A stretch of 64,000 bases of DNA from Methylocystis silviterrae (lineage in GTDB: Bacteria > Pseudomonadota > Alphaproteobacteria > Rhizobiales > Beijerinckiaceae): NCBI RefSeq assembly GCF_013350005.1, contig NZ_JABVWW010000005.1, positions 186,001 to 250,000 on the forward strand. The letters are read 5' to 3'. The position numbers were made by a program, and so were the translations under genes. The notes under the pieces are model-generated. The model was not told the origin of the DNA. It did not search any database and was given only the letters and a program-made list of their open reading frames with translations. Each line of letters starts with the position of its first letter. The first letter of the stretch is position 1. Shown in pieces: positions 54,707-63,142 of this stretch.

Positions 54707-56067
54707 TTCGCAAAACAGCCCTTATCGCCACAGGAATTGCAATTGGAGCGGGATGCGCCACGCTGGGCCAGCAGGCGCGCGCCGTCATCGGCGCTCCAGC
54801 TCAAGCCGCTTCCGCCGACACCTATAAGAACCTCAGCCTGTTTGGCGACGTGTTCGACAAGGTGCGCGCCGACTATGTCGAGAAGCCCGATGAGCAGAAG
54901 CTCGTCGAAAACGCCATTAACGGCATGCTGACCTCGCTCGATCCGCATTCGAGCTACCTTGACGCCAAGGCCTTCAAGGACATGCGGACGCAGACCGAGG
55001 GCAAGTTCGGCGGCTTGGGCATTGAGGTCACGCAGGAAGACGGACTCGTGAAGGTCGTCACGCCGATCGACGACACGCCGGCGTCGCGCGCCGGGATCAT
55101 GTCCGGCGATCTCATCGGCGCCATCGACGACGAGACGGTGCAGGGCATGACCCTCAATCAGGCCGTCGACAAAATGCGCGGCGCGATCAACACGCCTGTC
55201 AAGCTGACGCTGTTCCGCGGCAAGAACAAGGATAAGGTCGAGGTCAAGCTGGTCCGCGCCGAGATCCACATCAAATCCGTACGCTCGCGTAAACAGGGCG
55301 ACGACATCGCCTATGTCCGCATTTCGCAGTTCAATGAAGAGACCGCGGAAGGCCTGCGGACCGCCATGGCCAAGGCGCAGCAGGACATCCCGGCTGACAA
55401 GTTCAAAGGCTACATCCTCGATCTGCGCAATAATCCGGGCGGTTTGCTGGATCAGTCGATCCAGGTCGTCAACTCCTTCATCGACAAGGGCGAGATCGTG
55501 TCGACGCGCGGCCGCAACGCCGATGAAACCCAGCGCTACAACGCCCGCGGCTCCGGCGATCTGTCGAAGGGCAAGCCCGTCGTCGTGCTGATCAACGGCG
55601 GTTCGGCCTCGGCGTCCGAAATCGTCGCCGGCGCTTTGCAGGATCACAAGCGCGCAACGCTGATCGGAACGCGCTCCTTCGGCAAGGGCAGCGTGCAGAC
55701 GATTATCCCGCTCGGCGGCTCCAGCGGCGCGCTGCGGCTGACGACGGCGCGCTATTACACACCGTCCGGCCGCACGATCCAGGCCAAGGGCATTGATCCG
55801 GACATGATCATCCTGCAGGACGTGCCGGACGAGCTCAAAGGCAAGGACGACACCAAGGGCGAAGCGTCGCTGAAGGGCCATCTCAAGACCGGCGACGAGG
55901 AAAAGACCGGCTCGCAGGCCTATGTTCCGCCGGATGAGGCGAAGGACAAGCAGCTCATCGCGGCGGTGGAGCTTCTGCACGGCAAGCCGAGGGCGCAAAT
56001 TCTCGCCGAGCAGACCAAGGAAGTCGCCAAGGACACGACCAAGCCGCCGTCCAAAGCCGCCAATTGA
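54703..56067 (+). CDS. ctpA: C-terminal processing peptidase, S41 family
   Basis: Periplasmic serine protease of 454 residues that trims or degrades envelope proteins from their C-termini. A signal peptide or anchor starts MIRKTALIATG; a PDZ domain lies at about 95-175 and the S41 protease at about 190-370. The catalytic dyad is the middle serine of GSASASE and the lysine of SFGKG, 25 residues apart as in Prc. The Lys-rich C-terminus is variable. It overlaps envC by four bases, a pairing that is common in alphaproteobacteria. Confidence 0.93.
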   Translation: MIRKTALIATGIAIGAGCATLGQQARAVIGAPAQAASADTYKNLSLFGDVFDKVRADYVEKPDEQKLVENAINGMLTSLDPHSSYLDAKAFKDMRTQTEGKFGGLGIEVTQEDGLVKVVTPIDDTPASRAGIMSGDLIGAIDDETVQGMTLNQAVDKMRGAINTPVKLTLFRGKNKDKVEVKLVRAEIHIKSVRSRKQGDDIAYVRISQFNEETAEGLRTAMAKAQQDIPADKFKGYILDLRNNPGGLLDQSIQVVNSFIDKGEIVSTRGRNADETQRYNARGSGDLSKGKPVVVLINGGSASASEIVAGALQDHKRATLIGTRSFGKGSVQTIIPLGGSSGALRLTTARYYTPSGRTIQAKGIDPDMIILQDVPDELKGKDDTKGEASLKGHLKTGDEEKTGSQAYVPPDEAKDKQLIAAVELLHGKPRAQILAEQTKEVAKDTTKPPSKAAN

Positions 56068-56116
56068 CGGGGTCGGCCATGCGGCTTAGGCAGTCGGCGG
56101 GAGTTTCCGTCCGTCG

Positions 56117-56881
56117 ATGAGCTTTCTGTCCACTTACGCTAATCCAACGCGCTTTCTGCGTTTTGCAGAACGCGCGTTGCCTTGGCTTTCGGGCGCCACG
56201 GCGCTTCTGCTGGCGATCGGGCTCTACGGCGCCTTCACGGCGCCGCCCGATTATCAGCAGGGCGCAACGGTGCGGATCATGTACATCCATGTGCCGTCCG
56301 CCTGGCTCGCGATCTTCGCTTATGTTGTGATGACCTCGGCGTCGCTCGGCGTTCTGGTGTGGCGTCATCCCCTCGCCGACGCGGCGCAGAAAACCGCCGC
56401 CAATCTCGGGGCCGCCTTCACCTTCATCTGCCTCGTCACGGGCTCGCTTTGGGGCAAGCCGATGTGGGGGACGTTCTGGGTGTGGGACGCGCGCCTCACC
56501 TCGATGCTGGTTCTTTTTCTTCTCTATCTCGGTCTCATCGCCGTAAGGCAGACGATGGACGACACGCCGCGCGGCGCGCGCATCGCGGCGATCATGACGC
56601 TCGTCGGCGCCATCGACATCCCGATCATCAAATATTCGGTCGATTGGTGGAACACCTTGCACCAGCCGGCATCGGTGTTTCGCATTGACGGGCCGGCGAT
56701 CTCCGGATCGATGCTGTGGCCGCTCATCGTCATGGCGCTCGCCGCGACGCTGCTGTTTTTGACGCTGCATATCATGGCGATCCGCAACGAAATCCTGCGC
56801 CGGCGCCTCGCGCGCCTCTCGATGCAAGCCGTCCGCGCCGGCGAAATCGCCGGCGATGAGAGCATGGAGGCGGCGGAATGA
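56117..56881 (+). CDS. ccmC: Heme exporter protein CcmC
   Basis: Integral membrane protein of 254 residues with six spans that delivers haem to CcmE for cytochrome c maturation. The tryptophan-rich WWD-type motif is at residues 112-130 (WGKPMWGTFWVWD) and the haem-ligand histidine is H58 in IHVP. It is followed by ccmD with a four-base overlap. The ccmA and ccmB genes usually found upstream are not here. Confidence 0.95.
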   Translation: MSFLSTYANPTRFLRFAERALPWLSGATALLLAIGLYGAFTAPPDYQQGATVRIMYIHVPSAWLAIFAYVVMTSASLGVLVWRHPLADAAQKTAANLGAAFTFICLVTGSLWGKPMWGTFWVWDARLTSMLVLFLLYLGLIAVRQTMDDTPRGARIAAIMTLVGAIDIPIIKYSVDWWNTLHQPASVFRIDGPAISGSMLWPLIVMALAATLLFLTLHIMAIRNEILRRRLARLSMQAVRAGEIAGDESMEAAE

Positions 56882-57036
56882 GCGGCCACTGGTTCTATAT
56901 CGCCGCCGCCTATGGCGTGACGGCCGCGACGCTCGGCGTCGTGATCTTGCGCATCGTCCTCGACTATCGCCGCCTGCGCTCGGCGCTGGCGCGCTTTGGC
57001 GCGGCTGGCGCGCGCGATGAAGGAGAGGGCGCGTGA
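56878..57036 (+). CDS. ccmD: Heme exporter protein CcmD
   Basis: A 52-residue single-span protein that helps release haem-loaded CcmE from CcmC. One hydrophobic segment near residues 5-27 (WFYIAAAYGVTAATLGVVIL) is followed by a basic RRLRSALAR stretch. The start overlaps the ccmC stop (ATGA) and the stop overlaps the ccmG start (GTGA). Confidence 0.9.
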   Translation: MSGHWFYIAAAYGVTAATLGVVILRIVLDYRRLRSALARFGAAGARDEGEGA

Positions 57037-57629
57037 GCGACGCCGTCGCGCCGCGCTCGGCGCTGCGCTTTCTGCCGCTGGCGCTCTTCGCGCTGCTGGC
57101 GCTGGTCTTCCTTGTGCGGCTCTTCTCGGGCGACGCTTCGCGCATCCCCTCGGCGCTGATCGGCAGGCCGGCGCCGGATTTCGATCTGCCGGCGCTTGAA
57201 GGTCTGGCCGGCGTTCCCGGTCTCTCAACCGGCGATTTGCGCAAGGGTCACGTGAGCCTCGTCAATGTCTTCGCCAGCTGGTGCGGGCCCTGTCGACAGG
57301 AGCATCCGGCGCTCATGGCGATCGCCGGCGATCAAGCGCTCAAGGCCAAAGGCGTCGAGCTCTACGGGCTTTCCTACAAGGATGAGACGGCGAAGGCCTT
57401 AGGTTTCCTTGAGGAGGGCGGCAATCCTTTCGCGCGCGTCGGCGTCGATCCTGCCGGCCGCACGGCGATCGACTTCGGCGTTTATGGCGTGCCGGAGACG
57501 TTCGTGATCAAGGGCGACGGCACCATCGCCTATAAATTCGTCGGGCCGCTGACGCCTTCCGCCATTGCGACGACGCTCATTCCCGAGATCGAAAAGGCGA
57601 TGGCGGGCGGGGCGGCCACGACGCGCTGA
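57033..57629 (+). CDS. ccmG: Thiol:disulfide interchange protein CcmG/DsbE
   Basis: Membrane-anchored thioredoxin of 198 residues that reduces apocytochrome c or CcmH for haem attachment. The anchor lies at about 12-31, the active site is WCGPC at 83-87 (C84, C87), and the cis-proline region is GVPETFVIKGDG. It starts at GTG overlapping ccmD. This completes a ccmC-ccmD-ccmG set; ccmE, F and H must be elsewhere. Confidence 0.95.
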   Translation: MSDAVAPRSALRFLPLALFALLALVFLVRLFSGDASRIPSALIGRPAPDFDLPALEGLAGVPGLSTGDLRKGHVSLVNVFASWCGPCRQEHPALMAIAGDQALKAKGVELYGLSYKDETAKALGFLEEGGNPFARVGVDPAGRTAIDFGVYGVPETFVIKGDGTIAYKFVGPLTPSAIATTLIPEIEKAMAGGAATTR

Positions 57630-57647
57630 ACGCGTCGGGCGCCCGGA

Positions 57648-58388
57648 TTACGGCGCTCTGAGGAAGAGGCCGACGGTCAGCGCCGCGCCGACCACGATGA
57701 TGAAGATGCGCAGGATTTTTTCGTCGATGTGATGGATCAGGCGGGCGCCGGCGACGCCGCCGATCGTCGCGCCCGCGCTCGTCACCAGCGCCTGCGGCCA
57801 GTGCAGATCCGGCGAGAACAGAAAGATCGCGACGGCGGAGGCGTTCATGACGCCGGCCAATACGTTCTTGGTGGCGCTGGCGACGCGCACGCCCTGTCCG
57901 GCCATGGTCAGCGCGGCCACCATGAGGAAGCCGATGCCGCCGCCGAAATAGCCGCCGTAAACCGAAATCAGAAATTGCGCCAGCGCCGCTCCCGGCGCGC
58001 TGAGATGCGTATGCCTGTCGCCTGACTTGCGAAAGAAGCTGCCCCAGGCGAAGACCACCGTCGCAAACAGCACGAGCCATGGCACGAGACGCGCGAAGAG
58101 TCCCCGCGGCGTGCCAAGCAACACCGCGGCGCCGACGGCGCCGCCGACGATGCTGATCACGAACAGCGTGCGGAGCGAAAGCCCATTGGCGCCCTTCGCA
58201 AGCTTGCGGCCGGTCCAGCCGGTCGCGACCTGCGCCGGAAACAGCGCCGCGCATGACGTGATATTGGCCGCGAGCGCGTCCATGCCCGTAAACATCAGGG
58301 TGGGAAGCGTGAGGAAGGAGCCGCCGCCGGCAAGCGCATTCTGCGCGCCCGCCCAGGTCGCTACGGCAAACAGCAGAATGAAAGTCAT
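57648..58388 (-). CDS. TauE/SafE-family sulfite exporter
   Basis: A 246-residue membrane protein with about seven or eight hydrophobic spans. The N-terminal GGGSFLTLPTL and the internal repeat GGYFGGGIGFLMVAAL give the two-fold TauE/SafE pattern. Relatives move sulfite, sulfoacetate or other organosulfur anions; the substrate here is unknown. It is convergent with ccmG, 18 bases apart. Confidence 0.85.
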   Translation of the reverse strand: MTFILLFAVATWAGAQNALAGGGSFLTLPTLMFTGMDALAANITSCAALFPAQVATGWTGRKLAKGANGLSLRTLFVISIVGGAVGAAVLLGTPRGLFARLVPWLVLFATVVFAWGSFFRKSGDRHTHLSAPGAALAQFLISVYGGYFGGGIGFLMVAALTMAGQGVRVASATKNVLAGVMNASAVAIFLFSPDLHWPQALVTSAGATIGGVAGARLIHHIDEKILRIFIIVVGAALTVGLFLRAP

Positions 58389-58413
58389 GCGCGCCTATGT
58401 CAGCTCGGGCGGC

Positions 58414-59061
58414 TCAAATCAAGCGGGCCGACTCCATCATCAGTCCCGCCGCGAGAAGCCGGATCAGCACGCCGAGCTGCTCATCCAGCAATTTTGGCGG
58501 GGTCTCAGCGATCTTCTCCTCGAGCCCCAGCGCCACGACTCCGTGCACGGCCGAAAACAGCGTGCGCGCGAGCGCGGCGCGCGCCATCGCGTCCCTGCCC
58601 GGCAACAGTTGCGCAAGCGGCGCGTCCAACCGACTGAACAGGCGGTTGCGCGCGTCCGCATACCAGGCCGGCACGGGCGCGCCAGGGGGCAATCGGTGCT
58701 CGAACAGCGCGCGCCAGCTCGGCTCGTCTTTTCTCGCGAAGCTCAGATAGGCCCGCGCCATGGCTTCCAGCGCCTGCTCCGCCTCTGCGTCCACGAACGC
58801 CGCGTCGAGCGCGGCCTCCAGGCGCGCCAGGGTGCGCGCGTTTACCCGCAGGACCAGCTCGTCGAGGTCGTGAAAAGCGGTATAGATCGCGCCGAGCGCG
58901 CAACCGGCCGCGGCGGCGAGATCGCGCGCCTTAAGTCCGGCGAGACCCTGCGCCGCGACCGTCTCCTGCGCGATGTCGATAAGCCGGTCACGCAAGTGCG
59001 TCCGGCGGTCGGCTCCCGCGTCGGCGTTCTTCTCGTTCAAGGAACTCTCCCAATTCGGCAT
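58414..59061 (-). CDS. TetR/AcrR-family regulator divergent from the LplT-PlsC-AAS gene
   Basis: A repressor-type protein of about 215 residues. The helix-turn-helix is near residues 41-60 (LAAAAGCALGAIYTAFHDLD). The annotated ATG at 59061 overlaps one copy of a TGAAC-N3-GTTCA palindrome and has no Shine-Dalgarno. A TTG at 59040, giving LNEKNADAGADRR, has GGGAGAG six bases upstream and would free the operator from the coding region, so it may be the true start. It probably controls itself and the divergent lipid gene. Confidence 0.83.
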   Translation of the reverse strand: MPNWESSLNEKNADAGADRRTHLRDRLIDIAQETVAAQGLAGLKARDLAAAAGCALGAIYTAFHDLDELVLRVNARTLARLEAALDAAFVDAEAEQALEAMARAYLSFARKDEPSWRALFEHRLPPGAPVPAWYADARNRLFSRLDAPLAQLLPGRDAMARAALARTLFSAVHGVVALGLEEKIAETPPKLLDEQLGVLIRLLAAGLMMESARLI

Positions 59062-59074
59062 GAACATCGTTCAT
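59060..59074. promoter_or_regulatory. Probable TetR operator, copy 1
   Basis: ATGAAC-ATC-GTTCAT is a perfect 6-bp palindrome with a three-base centre. It sits at the start of the tetR gene, in the divergent intergenic region. A second copy of the same core lies 56 bases away, so a dimeric repressor binding both sites is likely. Confidence 0.7.
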
Positions 59075-59116
59075 TTTTCGATTGACGGCAGAGCAAAAGC
59101 GCTGCAGTCTCCATAT

Positions 59117-59129
59117 TGAACATAGTTCA
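59117..59129. promoter_or_regulatory. Probable TetR operator, copy 2
   Basis: TGAAC-ATA-GTTCA repeats the core of copy 1 with the same three-base spacer. It lies about 120 bases before the start of the lipid-repair fusion gene. Centres of the two copies are 56 bases apart. Confidence 0.7.
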
Positions 59130-59241
59130 TGGCGAAAGGCTGACCTTCAACCGATCGCAACGCCCATTGCAACGCGCCCGACTTGACCGATCCTTAAGGG
59201 TCATCGGCGAAAGTCACGACGCACCTCCCGGAAGCTTCGAC

Positions 59242-62200
59242 ATGACGCATTCGCTTCTCGCTTCGCGGCGTTTCGCGCCATTGTTTTGGCGTCAGTTCTT
59301 CGCGGCCTTCAACGACAATTTCCTGAAGAACGCCCTGGTGCTCTTGATCCTGGCGCACGCGGCCGAAGGCGGCGCGTCGCTTGTTACGCTCGCCGGCGCG
59401 GCCTTCATCGCGCCGTTTTTTCTTCTGTCGGCGATCGGCGGCGAATTCGCCGACAAATATGACAAGGCGCGGGTCGTGCGCTGGCTTAGCGTCGCGGAGA
59501 TCGCCGTCGCAGCATTGTCCGCGACCGGCTTTCTGTTCGCCAATATCCCGACGCTCTTTGGCGCGCTCATTCTTTTTGGCGTCACTGGCGCGCTGTTCGG
59601 CCCTGTCAAATACGGCATCTTGCCCGACCATCTGACGCGCGAGGAACTTCCGGCGGGCAATGCGCTCGTCGAGAGCGCGACCTTTTTCGCAATTCTCAGC
59701 GGCACGGTCGCCGGCGGCATGGCGTTGCATGTCGGCGACGGGGTGATCCTCGCCGCGGGAGTCATGGGCGTCGCGGCGCTGGCTCTTGGCGCGGCGTGGC
59801 TGATTCCCCCAACGGGGCGCGCCGATCCCGATCTTGCGATCGACGCCAACGTCTTCCGCTCAACCTTCAAATTGCTGCGGCATCTGCGTGGTCAAATAGC
59901 ACTGCGGCGGCTTGCCGTGGTGACGAGCCTCTTCTGGCTGTTCGGCTCCATCGCCATGTCGCTCACTCCCTCGCTCATCACCCAGACGCTGCATGGCGCG
60001 GAGATCCTCGTCAGCATTCATCTGGCGCTGTTCGCCGTCGGCATCGCCATCGGATCGGGGCTCGCCGCCTTTCTGCTCAAGGGCAAGATCGTGCTGCTGC
60101 CGTGTGCGGTCGGCGCGGCGCTCGTCGCTTTTGCGTCCGCGGACCTCGGCCTCGCGCTGCTCCTTTCGGCCGCGCCAGCCACAGCGACGGCGCTATCGCC
60201 GCAAGACTATTTCGCTCAATCGCTCGCCTGGCGCGCCGCGATCGATCTTTCACTGCTCGCGGTCGCGGGCGGACTGATGATCGTTCCGTCCTTCGCCGCC
60301 ATTCAGGCGCAGAGCGCGCCTCAGCAGCGCGCCCGCACCATCGCCGCCGTGAATGTGCAGAACGCCGCCTTCATGGCGCTCGGTGGCGTCGGGGTTGCGG
60401 GTTTGCAGAGCTTGGGCGTCTCTTTCGCGGCGCTTCTGATTGGCCTGGCCGTCGTCGCGCTCGTCGCTTCGATCTGGATCGTCAACGTGGTCGTCGCATC
60501 GCCGCTGCAGGATCTGCTCTCGATCTACTTTCGCGCCTTCTACCGTCTCGAGGCGAAGGGACTGGAAAATTTCGAGAAGGCGGGACCCAATCCGATCGTC
60601 GCGCTCAACCATGTGAGCTTTCTCGACGCCGCGGCGATTTTCGCCGTCATGCCAAAGCAGCCGGTCTTCGCCGTTGACCGCGCGATCTCGAAGACATGGT
60701 GGGCGAAGCCGTTTTTGAAATTCATGCGCGTGATCCCGCTCGACCCAGCCAATCCGCTTGGCGCGCGCGCGCTGATCAATGCGGTCAAGGACGGAAACCC
60801 GCTCGTCATCTTCCCGGAAGGCCGGCTTACGGTCACCGGCAGTCTGATGAAGGTCTATGATGGGGCGGGGCTGATCGCGGAGAAATCCGGCGCGATGGTC
60901 GTCCCGGTGCACATCGATGGCGCTGAGGCGACGATGTTCTCGCGGCTGACGCGCGAACAGGCGCGCCGGCGCTGGTTTCCGAAATTCACGCTCACCGTGC
61001 TCGAACCCATCCGGCTGACGGTCGATGACGCGCTGAAAGGCAAGGCGCGGCGGATGGCGGCCGGCGCGGCGCTCTATCAGATCATGTCGGATCTCGTCTT
61101 CCGCGCTACAAACGTCGATCGCACTTTGTTCGACGCCGTCGTTGAAGCCGCGCGCACGCACGGGCTGTCGCGCGTCGCTCTCGAAGATCCGATCGCCGGC
61201 AAGCTCAGCTATCGCGGACTGCTGATCGGGACGCGCGCGCTCGCCGGCAAGATCGCGCGCATTGGGAGGCCGGGCGACGCGATCGGATTGATGCTGCCGA
61301 ACGCCAATGGCGCGGGAATAGCGTTCCTCGCGGTCATTTCGGCCGGCCGCGCGCCGGCGATGATCAATTTCACGGCCGGCGCCGCCAATATTCTGGCGGG
61401 CTGCGAGGCGGCGCAGGCGAGGACGATTCTGACGTCGCGCGGCTTCATCGAGAAAGCCAAGCTCGAAAAGCTTGTCGCAGCGCTCGAAGAGAAAGTCGCG
61501 CTCGTCTATCTCGAAGACATGCGCGCGAGCATCTCCTTTGCCGACAAGCTCGACGCCTTCAGGCGGTTCCGTAAGCCCGTCGCCCCGCGCAAGGCCGACG
61601 AGATGGCAGCGATACTTTTCACCTCGGGGTCGGAAGGCGCGCCCAAGGGCGTCGCCTTGTCGCATCGAAACATGCTCGCCAATGCGGCGCAGGCCGCCGC
61701 GCGCATCGACTTCGGACGCACCGACAAGGTCTTCAACGTGCTGCCGATGTTCCATTCCTTCGGTCTGACGGTCGGCTTCACGCTGCCGCTCACCTCCGGC
61801 GTTCCGATCTATCTTTATCCCTCGCCGTTGCACTATCGCATCGTTCCGGAGCTCGTTTACGGCTCAAACGCCACGATTCTTTTCGGGACGGACACTTTTC
61901 TCGCCGGTTACGCGCGCCCGGCGCACGCTTATGACTTCCGGTCGATCCGTTATGTGGTCGCCGGCGCCGAGCCGGTGAAGCAATCGACGCGCGATCTGTG
62001 GATGGAGAAGTTCGGCGTCCGCATCCTTGAAGGCTATGGCGTGACGGAAGCCTCGCCGGTCCTCGCGCTCAACACGCCGATGTTCAACAGATTCGGCGCG
62101 GTCGGACGTTTGATGCCAGGCGTCGAACACCGGCTTGAGCCCGTTCCGGGCGTGGAGGACGGCGGAAGGCTCTTGGTGCGCGGTCCCAATGTAATGATGG

Positions 62201-62700
62201 GCTATCTCAAGATCGACAAGCCCGGCGTGGTGCAGCCGCCGGAGAACGGCTGGCATGATACGGGCGATATCGTCACGATCGACGCGCAGGGCTATGTGAC
62301 GATCAAGGGGCGCGCCAAGCGCTTCGCCAAGGTCGGCGGCGAGATGGTGTCGCTCGCGGCGATCGAACAGTTGGCGGCGGAACTTTGGCCCGACGCGCTG
62401 TCGGCGGCGGCGACCGAGATCGATCCGCGCAAGGGCGAGAGAATCATTCTCATCACACAGCGGAAGGACGCGACGCGCGCCGATTTCCAGGCCTATGCGA
62501 AATCGAAGGGCGCCTCCGACCTGATGATTCCGGCGGAGATGATGATCGTCGAGAGTGTGCCGCTTCTTGGCTCCGGCAAGCTCGATTTCGCGGCGGTGAC
62601 CAAAATGGTGCGCGAGCGCGGGCGCTACATTCTGCCCAACCCGCGCCTGCCCAACGGTCTGCAGGGGCGCATCGACGGAAGCGCCGCTGCGTCTGCGTGA
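59242..62700 (+). CDS. aas: LplT transporter - PlsC acyltransferase - acyl-ACP synthetase fusion
   Basis: A 1152-residue protein joining three steps of lysophospholipid repair. Residues about 1-410 are an MFS-type transporter with about 12 spans (LplT-like, AFNDNFLKNALVLL). About 430-625 is a PlsC acyltransferase with NHVSFLD (HX4D) and FPEGRLT. About 650-1140 is an AMP-forming ligase with TSGSEGAPKGV, EGYGVTEAS and DTGDIV. It would import lysophospholipid and re-acylate it with acyl-ACP made in situ. The ATG has GGAAG nine bases upstream; a longer TTG start upstream overlaps the operator and is rejected. Confidence 0.92.
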   Translation: MTHSLLASRRFAPLFWRQFFAAFNDNFLKNALVLLILAHAAEGGASLVTLAGAAFIAPFFLLSAIGGEFADKYDKARVVRWLSVAEIAVAALSATGFLFANIPTLFGALILFGVTGALFGPVKYGILPDHLTREELPAGNALVESATFFAILSGTVAGGMALHVGDGVILAAGVMGVAALALGAAWLIPPTGRADPDLAIDANVFRSTFKLLRHLRGQIALRRLAVVTSLFWLFGSIAMSLTPSLITQTLHGAEILVSIHLALFAVGIAIGSGLAAFLLKGKIVLLPCAVGAALVAFASADLGLALLLSAAPATATALSPQDYFAQSLAWRAAIDLSLLAVAGGLMIVPSFAAIQAQSAPQQRARTIAAVNVQNAAFMALGGVGVAGLQSLGVSFAALLIGLAVVALVASIWIVNVVVASPLQDLLSIYFRAFYRLEAKGLENFEKAGPNPIVALNHVSFLDAAAIFAVMPKQPVFAVDRAISKTWWAKPFLKFMRVIPLDPANPLGARALINAVKDGNPLVIFPEGRLTVTGSLMKVYDGAGLIAEKSGAMVVPVHIDGAEATMFSRLTREQARRRWFPKFTLTVLEPIRLTVDDALKGKARRMAAGAALYQIMSDLVFRATNVDRTLFDAVVEAARTHGLSRVALEDPIAGKLSYRGLLIGTRALAGKIARIGRPGDAIGLMLPNANGAGIAFLAVISAGRAPAMINFTAGAANILAGCEAAQARTILTSRGFIEKAKLEKLVAALEEKVALVYLEDMRASISFADKLDAFRRFRKPVAPRKADEMAAILFTSGSEGAPKGVALSHRNMLANAAQAAARIDFGRTDKVFNVLPMFHSFGLTVGFTLPLTSGVPIYLYPSPLHYRIVPELVYGSNATILFGTDTFLAGYARPAHAYDFRSIRYVVAGAEPVKQSTRDLWMEKFGVRILEGYGVTEASPVLALNTPMFNRFGAVGRLMPGVEHRLEPVPGVEDGGRLLVRGPNVMMGYLKIDKPGVVQPPENGWHDTGDIVTIDAQGYVTIKGRAKRFAKVGGEMVSLAAIEQLAAELWPDALSAAATEIDPRKGERIILITQRKDATRADFQAYAKSKGASDLMIPAEMMIVESVPLLGSGKLDFAAVTKMVRERGRYILPNPRLPNGLQGRIDGSAAASA

Positions 62701-62729
62701 AATTCCAAGAATTTAACTTCAGTCGCGCT

Positions 62730-62845
62730 GCGGTCCTCGTCCTTCGAGACGCCGCCATTCGATCTCGGGCTTGCCCGAGATCGACATTCAAATTCGCAAG
62801 TCGGGTAAACCCGACTTGCGGGCGGCTCCTCAGGATGAGGACCGC
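62730..62845. repeat. Nested inverted-repeat element
   Basis: Outer arms GCGGTCCTCGTCCT near 62730 and AGGATGAGGACCGC near 62832 pair with one mismatch. Inside lie two perfect hairpins: GATCTCGGG/CCCGAGATC at 62761-62782 and GCAAGTCGGG/CCCGACTTGC at 62796-62819. This resembles interspersed palindromic elements of Hyphomicrobiales. Confidence 0.75.
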
Positions 62846-62891
62846 TTACCCAACATGGTCGTTTGCATCATCCAAGACGCCAGAACCCCAA

Positions 62892-62944
62892 GGCCCCTCA
62901 TCCTGAGGAGGCCTCGAAGAGGCCGTCTCGAAGGACGAGGGGCC
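62892..62944. repeat. Second inverted-repeat element, related to the first
   Basis: GGCCCCTCATCCT (62892-62904) pairs with AGGACGAGGGGCC (62932-62944), one mismatch; the interior has GAGGAGGCC, GAAGAGGCC and GTCTCGAAG motifs also seen in the outer arm of the first element. It looks like another member of the same family. Confidence 0.7.
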
Positions 62945-63142
62945 GCTGGCGTTACAACGTTCGTGGAGCACTGACCAAGCCCGAAGCTCGGGCGGCCGGC
63001 GGGTGTGGTCCAGCAGGCCTTTGGGCAAAAAGCGCGCGCGCAGGGCCACGCCATGCGCCCGCCGCCAATCTCTCAAGCTCTTGATTAATACGTCCACGCT
63101 TGCTTTATCGCGGCGCAATAACTTTCTCGGGAGCTGCGCCTT

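Larger units (their letters stand above)
62701..63142. other. Repeat-rich gap before homospermidine synthase
   Basis: About 440 bases with no gene I can support. It holds two nested inverted-repeat elements (62730-62845 and 62892-62944, listed separately). Between the second and the hss start the sequence is unstructured GC-rich and should contain the hss promoter. Confidence 0.6.

Noticed and set aside
59116-59241. TTG start giving a 42-residue extension of the lipid fusion
   Set aside because: The TTG lies in the second operator copy, the extension has no conserved character, and the ATG at 59242 has a good ribosome site and matches the family start.
62761-62819. CRISPR-like repeats
   Set aside because: The two hairpins differ in sequence and there is no regular spacer; they are inverted repeats, not direct ones.
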